Assembly: GCA_001600495.1 (NCBI GenBank)
Contig: BCKE01000018.1
Coordinates: forward strand, 256,139 to 320,138
Direction: 5' to 3'
Length of the DNA stretch: 64,000 nt
DNA from: Pilasporangium apinafurcum
Taxonomy: Eukaryota > Oomycota > Peronosporomycetes > Pythiales > Pythiaceae
Numbering within the stretch: the first letter of the stretch is position 1; the number at the start of each line of letters is the position of its first letter. This document shows, in pieces, positions 41,053 to 53,566 of the stretch. Both the position numbers and the translations under genes were made by a program. Under the pieces are notes generated by a model. It saw only the letters and a list, made by a program, of their open reading frames with translations. It did not search any database and had not been told where the DNA came from.

Positions 41053-41745
41053 CTTTTGTAGAAATGAAAGCCCAAATTGTAAGCCTTCAAATCCACCAAC
41101 AGAGCACCGGTCATTTCACCTCTACAGTTGCTGATGTTTCATTACCCGTCGTCGAGTCCCACATCTTTCTGGCTGTGTATCCTGTAACCAAGATGGTGAA
41201 GAATTTATATGTGCTACCTCTCCAACTCGAATTAGACATTTGCAACAACTATCTTAGAATACTTCGCCAAGAGCTTCCTTTGTTACACACTTCCATATCC
41301 AGCGCAACTATGACTCCGATATTCAGAAAGAAATTCAGCACAGACACTTCCCGGTTTATTCGTGCAGTCTTGCATCATTCGTGCCATCCAACAACGACAT
41401 CATATTAAGCGATTCATTCAAGCTCAAAACCTGAAGACGATCACCTCATGGGGCTGAATCCATTTCGTGATTAAGCTGGCTAATACCGTCATCTTGCATT
41501 CAGCACTTTAGTTTTGTTATGACGGAGTGGATTAGTGGTTTATATCTGATCTGGTTTACGTGGAGTCCCACCGCCGCTATCCACATGCAGCAGAGATTGC
41601 ATTAGTAAAACAGGATCATATCATAAGTCCCGTTATAGTGATTCCATTGCATAAGCTCTGCGATGTGCTGCCTTCGCACTTCAGAAAGAGCGCCACAAAT
41701 CCCTAAATATGTCAATACCCAGGCTTGCTTACTGCTCTTCTGGCT
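41053..41745. other. 0.69 kb intergenic region
   Basis: Promoter of the membrane protein gene at 41052 and 3' flank of the upstream coiled-coil gene. A plus-strand open frame to 41408 overlaps the membrane protein gene and has no features. Nothing else recognised. Confidence 0.4.
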
Positions 41746-43750
41746 TTATTGAAGGGCACAATTATTGCCCAGGATCCTTGCAAATGCTGCTTCTATAAGG
41801 TGCTGCATATCGCCAAGGGTCGACGTACATTCAACTATGTTCTTGACTATACGTTCAAGGGGATCTTCTGATATAATACTTGAATCTTCCGGGGGATCAA
41901 CACCAACCTCTTGCAGCAGATTCATATCAATCACCGCTGTTTCTTCATACGATTTTAATAGTTGATGCAGCAACGACAACTTCCATTTCAGATGCTGAGT
42001 CTGCCAATTATCAGTTACCCAAGACAGCCAATTAGGACGTCATTTAACCCTTGTTAGATAAGATACAACATGCCGTACCTGATCTAACAGTCCATAAGCT
42101 ACTTTTACTGAATCTCCTGAGTGAACGAGCATTCCGCTCGTGTTAGACTCGGCCATTCTTGCTTCCACTTGTCCCCGCCGAAGTTGCACGTTTTCTGCCT
42201 TTAATTGGACAACTTCTTTTTCTATCATCTCCACTTTTGAGCGTTCCAAGCGCAAGGCACGAACCAACAGTTTTTGCTAATTCAAAGTGTTCATGCACGT
42301 ATTGTACACTACTTAACAAAATGAAAAAAATAATATACAGAGAATACCTTACCTCTTCTCGGAAATCTTCATTCCCATGTACGTTGGATCGAGATGGTAT
42401 CCGTCCCATATTCTCAAAATCAAATTCTATGTTTTCTATCGCAAGCTGTTGGTCTCTCACTTGTGCGTGTAGTTGCATAATTTTCTCGTCTTTTGCGTGA
42501 ATGATATCTAAACGCAACATGAGATAAGGCAATAAAGAATATATACACTCTGTATTGTTTGGTGAAGAGTGTACCTGCCCATTGGATTGACTCCGCAGTA
42601 AGTTCTTCAAGCCTTTGTACAAGATGATTGCGTTCTCTGTCATTGCGGTCGGCCTTTACAAGCATTACATTGCACAATCACACACACGATTCAATACTAA
42701 GTACATTCGTAACAATGATTTCCACATATTTGCTCACCTTCAATCGTTGGTCTTCCAAGTCTTTGGATAATTTTGCATTTGCTTTCTCCAAATCGCGATA
42801 TTTGGCTTCAATATCTTCTAGCATCTGGCTCATGCCACTGTTTTTCAGTGCTTCGATTTCGCGCTTCGCAATCTTACACGCCTTCATAAGTTTCACTTTA
42901 GCGTGTTTCTGCTCCTGTAGACATTCATTAAGCATCACATTTTTTTGCTTCTCTTGCTGAATTTCTTCGTAAAGTTGAGTGATCTACGTCAATACACCTG
43001 TGTTTATACTCTAATCCATTCTAAAGCAGATAGCAAATTGATTCGTGTATTCAAGTACCTGATGCTCATACTCATGGATTCGCTCATCCATCGTCTCCTG
43101 GTTATTTACTTTGTCGCTAATTATCGAACGCGAAAGCGGCTAAGCAATATTACATATTCACATCCATCAAAGCCAATTTCTAATATCATAATCACCACTA
43201 GCAGCGTACCTGTTGAACATCCAACACCATATCGTCCCTTTGATTGTTCATGATAGACTGCAAATTACGCATCGTCTCATCCATTAGCACAGGATAGCGA
43301 AGCTCTTGTTGTTCCTTTAAAAACTGGATTGTGGCCTCTTTTTCTTGCAAACGGCTTTGCAATTTAAGGCATTTCTTCTTCAAGCGCAACCTTTCTTCTT
43401 CAACATTGTGAACTTTCTCCCTTGCGCGTGTAGTTTCCTCTGTGGCATCTTGAATACGTTGTCGAAAAGACTGTGTTTCAAGATAGAAATTGTGTTTAAT
43501 GCGCTCAATCACATGGGCTTTAGAGAAGGCCTCTTCCTTGCTATAACCCATACCATGAAATCAAGCGCAGTTAGTTATGCTGGGCACTTTCTACTGACAG
43601 AATCCGACGGCCCAAAATGCCATGCGCCACTTACCCAATCGCCGTTTCCTTTGTTTGCATACGAATGGTTTTTACTTTCGACGGGTGCGCTATGGTGTCT
43701 TCGCGCACAACACGCGACGTCATTGCATCCGCATCGCTGTGCCTCCTCAT
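41746..43750 (-). CDS. Coiled-coil orphan protein, 8 exons, about 472 residues
   Basis: Inferred exons: 43750-43635, 43540-43210, 43097-43059, 42983-42738, 42653-42575, 42507-42353, 42276-42079 and 42000-41746; all keep frame. The first exon supplies a basic 38-residue N-terminus (MRRHSDADAMTSRVVRED). It joins a long charged coiled coil (for example NVEEERLRLKKKCLKLQSRL, QKNVMLNECLQEQKHAK). The C-terminal 85 residues are a helical end (LLHQLLKSYEETAVIDMNLL). Exon 3 encodes just 13 residues. No membrane segment. I cannot assign a family; it resembles cytoskeletal or flagellar coiled-coil proteins, as does the gene at 32779. It begins 154 bp downstream of the POLA2 stop on the same strand. Confidence 0.62.
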
Positions 43751-43903
43751 GTTCCTTCACGAGTTATTCGCATGAAAATTGCAACGGACGATTCAAAATT
43801 GAATTGCAAAATTCTATCAAGAAATTGTACGAATTCTGGCGGGAATATATTCTGAAGCACATTTTTTTGATAAAAAAAGTATCTATACGATGGAAACTAC
43901 GAT

Positions 43904-46474
43904 CTAAATGCGCTTGATCTCGATAAGCGTTCGATCTGGCACACAATGTGTACATTCATCGGTGGAAGAGGCTGCAATCTTATCTTTGGCGAGTGGGAAG
44001 ATGGTCATCGCGGCATATGTGCCTCCAGATTCTCCCTTGCAGAGTTGGCCCGGATTGATGCAGATCGAATCGCGGACACGCTAGGTTAAAAGATAAAAAA
44101 GCGAAGCAAAACCAGCTTAGAGAGTGTAAGCGCATTAAACGAGTATCGATAATGGACATACCCCACAGAACCGATTGAGGATGGAAGGTATCACGAGCAC
44201 ATCCGGCGTTTTCTCAAACTGGAACTGCTTCATATATCGAAGATCGATTGGGGCTTCACTACTTGCTGGAGGTGGAAATATGGGGTAGTAGCTATCATTT
44301 TGCACATCAACTTAGAACAACTGCATTACGCTTAGCGTAGGGAAAGGTCATACCTTCGTTGGTCGATGACTTGTTCACACAAGCGCAAGAGACGGCTCTG
44401 ATCACGCTGTTGCGCTCTGCAATCATTTCTATTAGTCATTTTTCCCCAAAATTTACGAATGACAAGGGTCGAGCTATGTACCTGTAGAGTTCGTTCGAGC
44501 TGAGCTGAACGACTATATCCAGTGCTGAAATGCCAAACACCACATCGTTGATAGATAACGTACATGGATTGGGCATTACGTGAATACGCTGAATAGTCCC
44601 CAATCCAATAAAAACAGTCAGTCGAGTTTATAGCATCTTCCTCGCGATAATATTAAAGATACTGTTTAACCGTACCTTAGCATATTCAGGTGATTCTAGA
44701 GCCTCACAGGCTTTCTTCTTGTTGAACGGTGGTTGCGGATAGACGTACTCGTGATGCACATCGCGTAAGGAAGGTACCAAGACAATCTGAATATGCTTAT
44801 TATTTGCCAGTACGTTGTTCAGCAGGGCTATGACTGGAATCACATAAAAAATCAGCTCCATGCACATGGTCATTACTAGTAATCAAGGAATCGAACTAAC
44901 CTTTGAACAAGAATATGTCTTCAAAGCTGACCATCACACCATCGTACTCGACGAGACCGTCTTGGAAGCTGGGATGCGAGGAATCGATAAACGGACCAAT
45001 CTACATTTAAAAACATGACAACAACATTTGTCATCAACGAAGTACAAGATCTTTGCCTCTAAATTTGCGTACCAGGATAAGCACATCCGGTTTCTGATCA
45101 AGGATGACCTGCAACAGGTCGTTTAGCGGCAGATAAAGTACGTTATTCGCCGTAGTGAATGGACCACAAGCCGTGACGACTCGAAGTGGCCTTGACCCGT
45201 TAGTGTCCCCTTGAATTTCGTTCAACTGAACCTTGCTTGTGGTGGGCATTGGAGCTGGGATAGGCTATTTTATTAGAACAGTGGAAGATCGTCGGTCAAC
45301 CACAATGACGAAATGCAGCAAAAAAGTGTAGGCGCATCAGAATGTTTACCTCCAAAAATCGCTTCACAACCATAGGTGAGCGAACATCAGCAAGAATTCC
45401 TTCCAGTGCCACAATCTACAACCATGAATGGAGAAGTGCTATCAAGAGCAAGTATCACCATTTACACCATTGACCAAAGCACCAACTACCTTCCCAGGAA
45501 AAATCTGGAAGTTTGGTACACCGCTCAAATCCAGCAACACGCGCTGCCCGCCACAGGTCTTACGGGATCCTTCGATCTGCACCACACTGGGATTAAGCTT
45601 CCCTTCTGCTGCTTCACACACGATTCGACCCACGACTGTCACCAGCGCGGGTGACGGATCACCCACGGCCTTGAGTTCTTCAAGCTTAAAATGCGTTCTC
45701 ACTAATTCTTCGTATTCTGCCAATTGCTCGTCCAGTGCAATCGCGCGTTGAAAGAGTGGTGTGTACATGTAGGAAGCATTCGGAGAGAGATTTCGTTCAG
45801 GGAATGGTATTGTTACTTTCGCAGGCGTAGACGCGTCTCCATCAATATGAACCTGCTTCTTCAAATGAGCATTAAACTCTGACACGATTTTGCCGGCATC
45901 CATTCGTTTCTCATAGCTATTTCCAGGTGGAGATTGCAGTGAACTAGAAGAATTAACGACTTCGATCAGCATCATTCAACCAAATACCAATAACATACAT
46001 TTAAAAGCAACAATCGGTGATTCATACGTACGAGGGAGAGAAAAGACCGTTCGTTCGCTGTACCTTATTACTCCCTGGAGGGCTTTGGAATGATCGTGGG
46101 TGTTTGCCCTCGGGTGACTTCATGTTGTAAAGCACATCGAGTTTATCGTCCGTTTTCAACTCGCGTTTAATCACCGGGGTTCCAGACAATTTCCCATGTC
46201 GTCGCTTTTGCGATGATGAGCTCTGCGAACCAGTATCCTTGCTTTTGTTTGCTCTCTGCTGCAACAAATTGGAACGAAAGCCCGCCAACTTGCTAGCATC
46301 GGCTGCGCCTGTCAATTGATTATTCATCGAGTATGCATCCCATTGCGCCGCCAATTCGTCCGCCGTGAGTGAAAACTCGGCACAGATAGAAATAGATACA
46401 CCCACAGCATCATTCTCAATCTCCAGGTTGCAGGACGAGAATGCATCGCGGATCGCTTGGGCGTCGTGCTCCAT
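43904..46474 (-). CDS. POLA2: DNA polymerase alpha subunit B (POLA2), 10 exons, about 629 residues
   Basis: Inferred exons: 46474-46032, 45943-45490, 45415-45350, 45264-45073, 45000-44901, 44833-44676, 44588-44482, 44416-44354, 44291-44162 and 44080-43904. The N-terminal helical domain is joined by a Ser/Lys linker containing the conserved NGLFSPSS. An OB fold follows (VTVVGRIVCEAAEGKLNPSV). The inactive phosphodiesterase-like domain has VVTACGPFTTANN, VLILIGPFIDSSHP, DGVMVSFEDIFLF, DIVVQLSSNELYR and the C-terminal QRSYYPIFPP, PDVLVIPSILNRF and CINPGQLCKGESGGTYAA. These match the family along its length. The protein is the regulatory subunit that tethers primase to polymerase alpha in priming lagging-strand synthesis. 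It is divergent from APE2. Confidence 0.9.
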
Positions 46475-46659
46475 TCTGCTTTTGCTGGTCTTTGGTTTGC
46501 TTTGCGGCGTGTTACTTTCAGAACAAACTAAACCGCCAAAATAGGCGAAGGAGGGGCGCCAAATGATCGGATTGGTTATAAATTCAATTTTAGTATGTTT
46601 TGATTGGTTAAAAAGTATTTGCCGATATTATGGTAATGTTGTAGCAGGAAGCTCATGTG
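46475..46659. promoter_or_regulatory. Bidirectional promoter shared by POLA2 and APE2 with E2F-like and CCAAT elements
   Basis: 185 bp between divergent start codons. It contains AACCGCCAAAA (46531-46541, reverse complement TTTTGGCGGTT) and GGCGCCAAA (46555-46563, reverse complement TTTGGCGCC), both close to the E2F/DP consensus TTTSSCGC. Two inverted CCAAT boxes (ATTGG) lie at 46571-46575 and 46603-46607. Both neighbours are DNA-replication or repair genes, consistent with S-phase control. Binding is inferred from motif resemblance only. Confidence 0.5.
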
Positions 46660-48682
46660 ATGAGACGCACCATGATCCAAGAGGTTCGATTAATGACCTG
46701 GAATGTCAATGGCCTGCGCGCTGTCCTCCAGCGGCTCAAGAAACGAAATTTAAAAGAGTTTCTAGATGAACTAGATGCAGATATCATCTGTTTCCAAGAA
46801 ACCAAACTTACGCGGTCCGAATTGGATGAGGACCTAGTGAGACCACCTGGTATGTTCTTGAACAAAAGATCTTCTGTTCTGCTCAATGTGACGGATTTTA
46901 TGTATGCAAACAATGCTGGAAAAGAAAGGCTATGATGGTTTCTATTCCTTCTGCAAGGTCCGAAATGGGTATTCGGGCGTCGTAACGTTCTGCAAGAGTG
47001 AGATACCGACAGTGGCAGCGGAAGAAGGATTGACGGGGTACTGGAAGACCGACGATGCTGTTGGGCACGTCGGCAGTGCGCATCAGCAGGTAAATGAGTG
47101 CCAGTTGCTGTGCGATGATTTGGAGAGGATACATGTAAACATAAGATGTGCCTGTTGACTCCATAGCTTCCAGCAAAAGTAGTGAACGACTTGGAATCAG
47201 AAGGACGCTGCGTGATCACTGACCACCAGAAGTTTGTATTGCTCAATGTTTACTGTCCTGCACTTGTATCATCCGATCGATTGGAATATAAACTGGGATT
47301 CCATCGGTTACTCCAAGAGCGAGTGAAAAGGCTACAGCAAGCCAACAAACGTGTAATCGTCGTGGTAATTCATTGGCATCAAACTATGTTCGAGTACCCT
47401 TTCATGAACTTACGCACCTCTGGATACACTTGGATACAGGGAGATATCAATATTGCTCATCGAGAAATCGACCACTGTGCTCCTAGTCCATACAATGGTC
47501 GACTGTTTTCGGAGCATCCATGTCGACAGTGGATGGATGGTTTTGTATGTGATATTCATGCGAATCAAAGAGACGAAGAGGTTAAGCAAGTCCAAAAAGA
47601 ACGTGAACAAGTGGGCCAACTCGTAGACACCTTTCGATATTTTCATCCAAACCAAGAGAAAGCCTATACGGTACTTTAACGGCATGGCTATCAATATCTA
47701 CTCTTCCATAATTGTGCCATATGCTCATCTATTTCTTTACAGTGTTGGAACACAGTGACAGGCGCGCGGCAAACGAATTACGGCACTCGAATCGATTATA
47801 TCTTGGTGGACTTAAAGCTTATGGACGATTCGGTTACAGCGTGCAGGTAGGCAATGATGAATAATGTTTACCAGGGTCTAGAATGCTCACATGAATACGT
47901 TCCCAATAGTATTCAGTCAGAAAGGCTTGGATCAGACCACTGCCCGGTGGTTATGACTGTTATCGTACAATTTGACACGATGTGTGCAACGAAAACACCC
48001 GCAATGTGTGCCAAGCACTTTGCTGAATTCACGGGAAAACAGCAGAACATAAAATCGTTTCTATTCCAGGGAACAGAGAATTCCGACTCTAAAAACACCG
48101 AGAATAATAAAAATGAGAGCATCTGGAAATCCCAGAATGTGACACCAATGTCGAAAAACAAGTGGCAAACCAACAGTAGTAAGTCTCGCAAGGTGGCTAA
48201 TGCAAACCAGCCTTCCATCAAGTCGTTTTTCAGTCAGCCGACAACAAAACCGTTCATTTCGTTGGAAGGAAAGCAGCATGGAAACGTAAAACTTACTGAA
48301 ACTCACACTTCCAGTAACTATGACGCCATTAACGTCGACGCACTCGTGCTTGAATATGCGTCCAAGAGGAAAGCGATGGAAGCAGGACAACGGGAATGGC
48401 AGCAAGTGCTAAGTGGTAGGCCGCCACCCACTCCATTATGTCATTGCCAGCAACCGACGGTGCTTCGATCTGTTCTTAAAACCAATGAGAACTGGGGGAG
48501 GAAATTTTATGTTTGTACAAAGCCTGCGGTAAGTTATGCTATCGAAACATTCAAGTCATTGTGAAATCAAATATTGACCAAATATCGTGTAGGGTGATAA
48601 GGGAAACCCAGACGCACGATGCGACTTCTTCCAATGGGCAGATAGCTACAAACGTGATCAAAAGAAGCCAAAGACACGATAG
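46660..48682 (+). CDS. APEX2: AP endonuclease 2 (APE2), 7 exons, about 530 residues
   Basis: Inferred exons: 46660-46849, 46929-47089, 47167-47364, 47440-47670, 47743-47846, 47910-48528 and 48593-48682. Exonuclease III-type domain: LMTWNVNGLRA (Asn15/17), ICFQETKL (Glu47), VVGDINIAHREIDHCAP, GTRIDYIL and GSDHCPV with the catalytic Asp-His. A C-terminal linker holds PCNA-binding motifs, with QPSIKSFF at about residues 395-402. A final zf-GRF zinc finger (CHCQQPTVLR, FYVCTKPA, then DARCDFFQWAD) marks the APE2 subgroup. APE2 has 3'-5' exonuclease and 3'-phosphodiesterase activity in base-excision repair and checkpoint signalling. The exon 2 acceptor is purine-rich and the least certain. Start could also be ATG 46672. 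Confidence 0.85.
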
Positions 48683-49000
48683 CAAATATGTGCAATACAA
48701 TGAATTTTTCAACTTATGCTGAACTTGAAGTATTTTTGTCGTTTGAATTCCATCTACTTGCATATTCTTCAATGACACCTACCACTTTGATACACCTCAA
48801 CTATACAATCATTTCATTTTCTAACGATCTTCGTCATTTTCAAAACCAAGAAGCTGAAGGAGACGAGAGCTACTCTACTACTTACTGTTCTATTTCACTT
48901 CCACACGCATCGTCCGGTCTCTCCTGCTCGTTGCACCACAGGCCAAAGAAAAAGGAACGATAAAGAGTGAATGCCTTTGCGTCTTGCTCCTACAACCGGT
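48683..49000. other. Convergent 0.32 kb between APE2 and the kinase gene
   Basis: 3' flanks of two genes ending toward each other. No gene. AT-rich, as usual for 3' ends. Confidence 0.45.
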
Positions 49001-51123
49001 TTAAATAGCAAACGTTGCTGTGTCGAACCAGTTATGCGAAAGAGCCTCCGCTGCTGTCAAACGCTTGGACGGATCACGTTCCAACAACCGCATAGCAAGA
49101 TCTTTCGCTTCAGCACTAAATTTACACCAAACTCGCTCATTAAAATCTGCATTCTCTTCGATACATGCATGTGGAGGATAAAATGGCTGGAAACCCGTTA
49201 ACATTTCATAGATGACCACGCCAACGCTCCACATATCCACAGGTTTTCCATATGGTTGCTGCTGAAGAAGTTCTGGGGCAATATAGCCAGGGGTACCGGT
49301 CACACCAGTGAATGGAACCTTGTGAACATCACCCGTCAACTTGTAAAAGCGAACATCAGGCACTTTCACGGAAAGACCAAAGTCGCACAGCTCAACTTGC
49401 AAATCACAGACTTTTACATCGGCATGTGGATCGACTGACGAGGCGCTGCCACGACGAGTTGGTGAATGTGAGTCATTACTGTCTTGATTGCTGTTTTTGG
49501 CATCGCTCAGTAAAATATTCTCTGGTTTCAGGTCGCAATGAAGGACACCCGTGTCATGCAGAAAGAAGACAGCTCGGACAATTTGTTGCGCCAGTTTTGC
49601 GGCCAGTGCTTCGGGTAAACGTCGCTTGCGCTCCATGAGACTTTTCAGGTTGCCTTTGGTTGCTTTTGCCATTACTAAGTAGAGGAAATCCGGTGTTTCG
49701 TACACTTCGTGCAGTCGCACAATGTGTTTGTGACGAAGACGCAAGTGAATTTCAATTTCACGACTAACTGCAGCTTTTGCTTCCTCAGTGCGCAGGTAGC
49801 GCTTGTGAATTTGCTTGATTGCGACTTCTTTGCCGTTGACGCGACGAATAGCAGGTTTTACTACTGCGTACGAACCATCACCAAGTTGATCTTCACCGCA
49901 AAGCTCATACTGTTCTGTGACTGCTCGTTCATGAATGAAATATGGCTTGGGATGCGAATAGTCATCGTCGTTCTCACTGCCAGGGTTAATTACATGAGGG
50001 ATCGAGTCCCGACGAGTGCTGCTTCGATGAATCGCCATGATGCGAATTTCTTCCCCATCATTTAATCTTCGTGCCACAAAAGGGTTGAGTGGAATCCTCG
50101 GTGCTGCTTGAGTGTACTCATTGCAATCATCGTCGTATTCACTTTCATAGGACCAGTGATACGTCTGACCGCGCACTGGGGACACTGGTTTTGATTTCTC
50201 TTTCTCTGTGCGATCATGGTACGACGAACGGTATCCGATTTTGCGAAAGATACCCTTTCCAGTCGAGATGAAGCCATGAGAGAGATCCGATGTAGAAACC
50301 GACTTCTTCATACCTGGACTTTGTCCACCGCTGTCCGGACTGTTTGGATGACCGGTCGACGATTTTCGCTTCTTAGCCGACGACGACGAGCTAATAGATG
50401 CTCGATATGATGCATCCTCATTGAACGTGCCGTTGTTATTGTCCGAGATTTCCAATTTTGCCAGCCCTTTAGCGGTCAGAGATGATTGATGCTGCGATAA
50501 GTATGTTGACGGAACCACATCTACCGTTAGTTCAATTATTTGATTCGACGAGATCTCCTTCGCATTGTTGTTTGCCTGTCCTCCAATGAAAAAAGGATCA
50601 GCATCCGAGTCACTAAAGCGACGGGGACGATTGTGGTTCTCCACACCATGCAAACAGTTCGAATCGCTATACATGCGTGAGAGTGACTTTGGCTGACCCA
50701 TAACTGCATTCGAGTCCATATCTTCACCATCAGTAATGTCTACCGCCACGAATGATCGCATCGAGTCCGTCTCTGATGTGTCTTCGTCTTCTATGTTTCG
50801 AAACTCGGCCAATCGATGTAGTGGATCATAGTACCCAGGAAGCGAGTGAAACGTTCCCGTCAGCGGATGATGGCGAAATTTCTTGCGCTCTTCCAGCTCC
50901 GACATGCCCACAATATCACCCGAGAAGTAGACAGCCCCGCGATTGCCCGCACTAAATGTATAAAAATAGAGAAAAAAAAATCGTCAGCAACATCGTAGCA
51001 TGGAAAGATAGTCGCATATACATACCTTGGCGCGTGGTGGAACGTGCCGACAAACGGGTTATACGACGGTAGTTTGGCAAAGACATTACGCGAGACTATC
51101 ACCGAACATTCACTCATTTTCAT
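49001..51123 (-). CDS. CAMK-like serine/threonine protein kinase with long disordered N-terminus, 2 exons, about 682 residues
   Basis: Exons 51123-51026 and 50951-49001. A disordered, Ser/Asp/Asn-rich N-terminus (about 380 residues) precedes a kinase domain at about 381-676. The kinase has a Gly-rich loop (LGDGSYAVVK), VAIKQIHKRYL (Lys about 412), RLRHKHIVRLHEVYE, catalytic loop VLHCDLKPENILL, DFG (LCDFGLSVKVPD) and GTPGYIAPELL. The loop is HCD, as in many calcium/calmodulin-dependent kinases. About 35 Ser-rich residues, including PTRRGSASS, lie between the catalytic loop and DFG. All catalytic residues are present. The N-terminus repeats a GTFH-type motif. No calmodulin-binding or regulatory C-terminal domain is present. 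Start at ATG 51123, or 51117. Confidence 0.85.
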
Positions 51124-53566
51124 GTGCTTTTCAGTTGTAGTCTCTCTCTTTTTTTTTGTTTCTTCGGTGACGTCCGATTCCTGTATTTCCCCTTCCGTAG
51201 TACACACGTCGTTGTCTTTGGATGATTGCGTTTGCTGCAAGATTTCTCTTTTTCTTTGTCTTCGCCGATCGGGTGTCAAGCAGCAGCACTTGAAGGGGTC
51301 TGTGCAATAGAGAAATGAAGGTGCAGTAGAGAGAAAGCAAGTCCACGTCAAACGTTGACGACGGCGATAGAAATGCGCGAGAGAGCGAAGAAAAGCCCAA
51401 AGACGAGGGGTTGTGTGCTGCAATTCGGGACAGGGTTCCGAATTTTTAAAACCCGCAACAATTGGACACACCATCCCGTTTTCGGTTGGTTTCAATATGT
51501 TCTCCGTGGTACATTTAGCACCAACAGCTTGTACAGGGAACCTGCAACCCTATACCCGCGCCAGTTTGGTGGACCCACTCAACCCATCTCATGGACGTGC
51601 TAGGAAGCCAGTACAAGGAAAAATGGGGCAGTTGTGGGTGCTGAGAAAGTGGAGAATTTTTCTAACTGTACTAAGTGTACCTATCGAGAATGTTTAGTAC
51701 TGGTCCAATAGCAAACTCCAAATCAATATTCATGGTCATCATAATGTTAAGAATGCCTTCACAATGACGTTAACTCGTTAATATGCGAGACATGAGCCTC
51801 GAAGCCAAACTACTAGACCTCTACTTCAAGTCGGGCAGAAAATCCGCGATTTTCTGATTCATATTATGTGATACAGTAAAAGGAGCACAATTCTGCTGGA
51901 AGTAATTAGTTTCGACTCTTCATGCTTTTCAAAATATCCAAGAACCAATCATTTTTAGTATCACATCCATTCCAAAATTGTGCGGCAGAATCCCCGGAAT
52001 ATCTGTCTACCCATGTCATTTGGCTAAATAAGCCAACTGCATCCATTCTGGTCAGTTCTTTCATCCATTTTTATCTACCTAGAACGACAACTGGCCTCCC
52101 TATCCCAAATGTCAAATCCGGATCATATTATGTAACGAATGGATCTGTCGCATGTGGCTGGCGTGGCAGAAGCGTGATATATATTGGACTGGCTGTACTA
52201 CTCGCTTGCATTACGAGTGCTATGGGGTCCTTCGAATCTCTTTTCAACACGGCTCTAATCGCTTTCAATGAATTTTGCACATGCTATTTCAAATAAACTA
52301 CCATTTTTTTATTTTTTTTCCACACTCTTGTTCCTTATTGATAAACTCGTGAGTGATGTATCATCGAAAACTGCAATGCCTTTTCTAGGGCATCCTCGGA
52401 AAAGAACGAATCGCAGCCTGCTGATAGGTTAAGCTCTTACCAAATCTCCAGCTCCTCACGGATGCAACGACATCATTGGTAGAAAAAAGGCACCTTGACG
52501 CCTTTATTGAGGATGACAGAGCTTTGTCATCGATCAGGATTCGGGAGATGATGTGCTTTGGGTGGGTTCAATTGTAGACGATGGCTAAACAAGTTGCTTC
52601 CCACCCGTGGGTCCGCTGCTCACAATGCTTCTTGCATTCTTTTCCAAAGTATATGCTCATTTAATGATGGGATGGATTCTTTTTGGCGGGATAAAGAAGC
52701 ACATGTTGACCTATATTCTCATTCCTGCTGCTTTTTTGTGTCATGCGTCCCATCATGACGTGTCACTGCTCTCTTTGTCCCTCAATTGTACTGTATGATT
52801 GCGTTCATCCTTCACCTAATGAAATGGCATCATTTTTATGAGACAAGATATTTCCCATCTCACCAATTTATTATGTAGACTTGTTCTAGAAGCCCCGAGA
52901 CAGCAGAAATACAGGAAGATCGTCACTGAAGGGATAAGTTTGGACATTAATACATAAAAAAGCTTGCGAAGGTGCCTTAATCTCTGGGCATGCGACTGGA
53001 TACACACATAAACTACAAAATATGACACTCTGTGGACGTGTAGACACTCCAGCATGTGGCTGACAACTGTATTCAAACAATCGCGATATCTAACCAATAG
53101 CATGATCATTTTATCACGCTCACACATGAAACGCCATGCGCACATGACCAGTATCTTACTTCAACACTCTCGCCGAAGGGACACATTCGTCGATGTATTG
53201 TATTTGTAGATTGTAGTTTGCGTGACATTTTTCTTCAACAGAACCTTGACGTAATTGAAAAGGATATCTTCCCATGAGTCGCAAGTAAAGAAGCAATTAC
53301 ATGATAGTAATACCATAGGGATCCCTGGTACTAATGAACAATTCTCTGAATGTTTCTTCCACTTGGATCATCCCATTCCTTCTTTATAGAGTGTGATATG
53401 TTCTTGAGAGGGCGCAAAAGCAGACGTCTGCCGTAGTTCCGATCTTTGCCCCGTTAAGTGCTGCTCCAAAATTGTGTGTTCTGTCCTGTAAACGCTATTT
53501 AAGGATTTTTAAAATAATGTGGAAACATGGATTCATCGGATCTAATGTTGGCAGCCATATCGCAAG
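51124..53566. other. 2.4 kb intergenic region upstream of the kinase and TIP41 genes
   Basis: The left end is the kinase promoter and the right end the TIP41 promoter. Several short open frames exist (for example 51922-52296 with a hydrophobic C-terminal stretch), but none has recognisable features, a good start context or clear splice partners. AT-rich tracts are at 52300-52325. No RNA gene or repeat element recognised. Confidence 0.4.

Noticed and set aside
40944-41408. Plus-strand frame overlapping the membrane protein gene
   Set aside because: Mostly antisense to a better-supported gene and without features.
51922-52296. 124-codon plus-strand frame with a hydrophobic C-terminal stretch
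   Set aside because: No recognisable feature; the N-terminal half looks like translated non-coding DNA; no splice partners.
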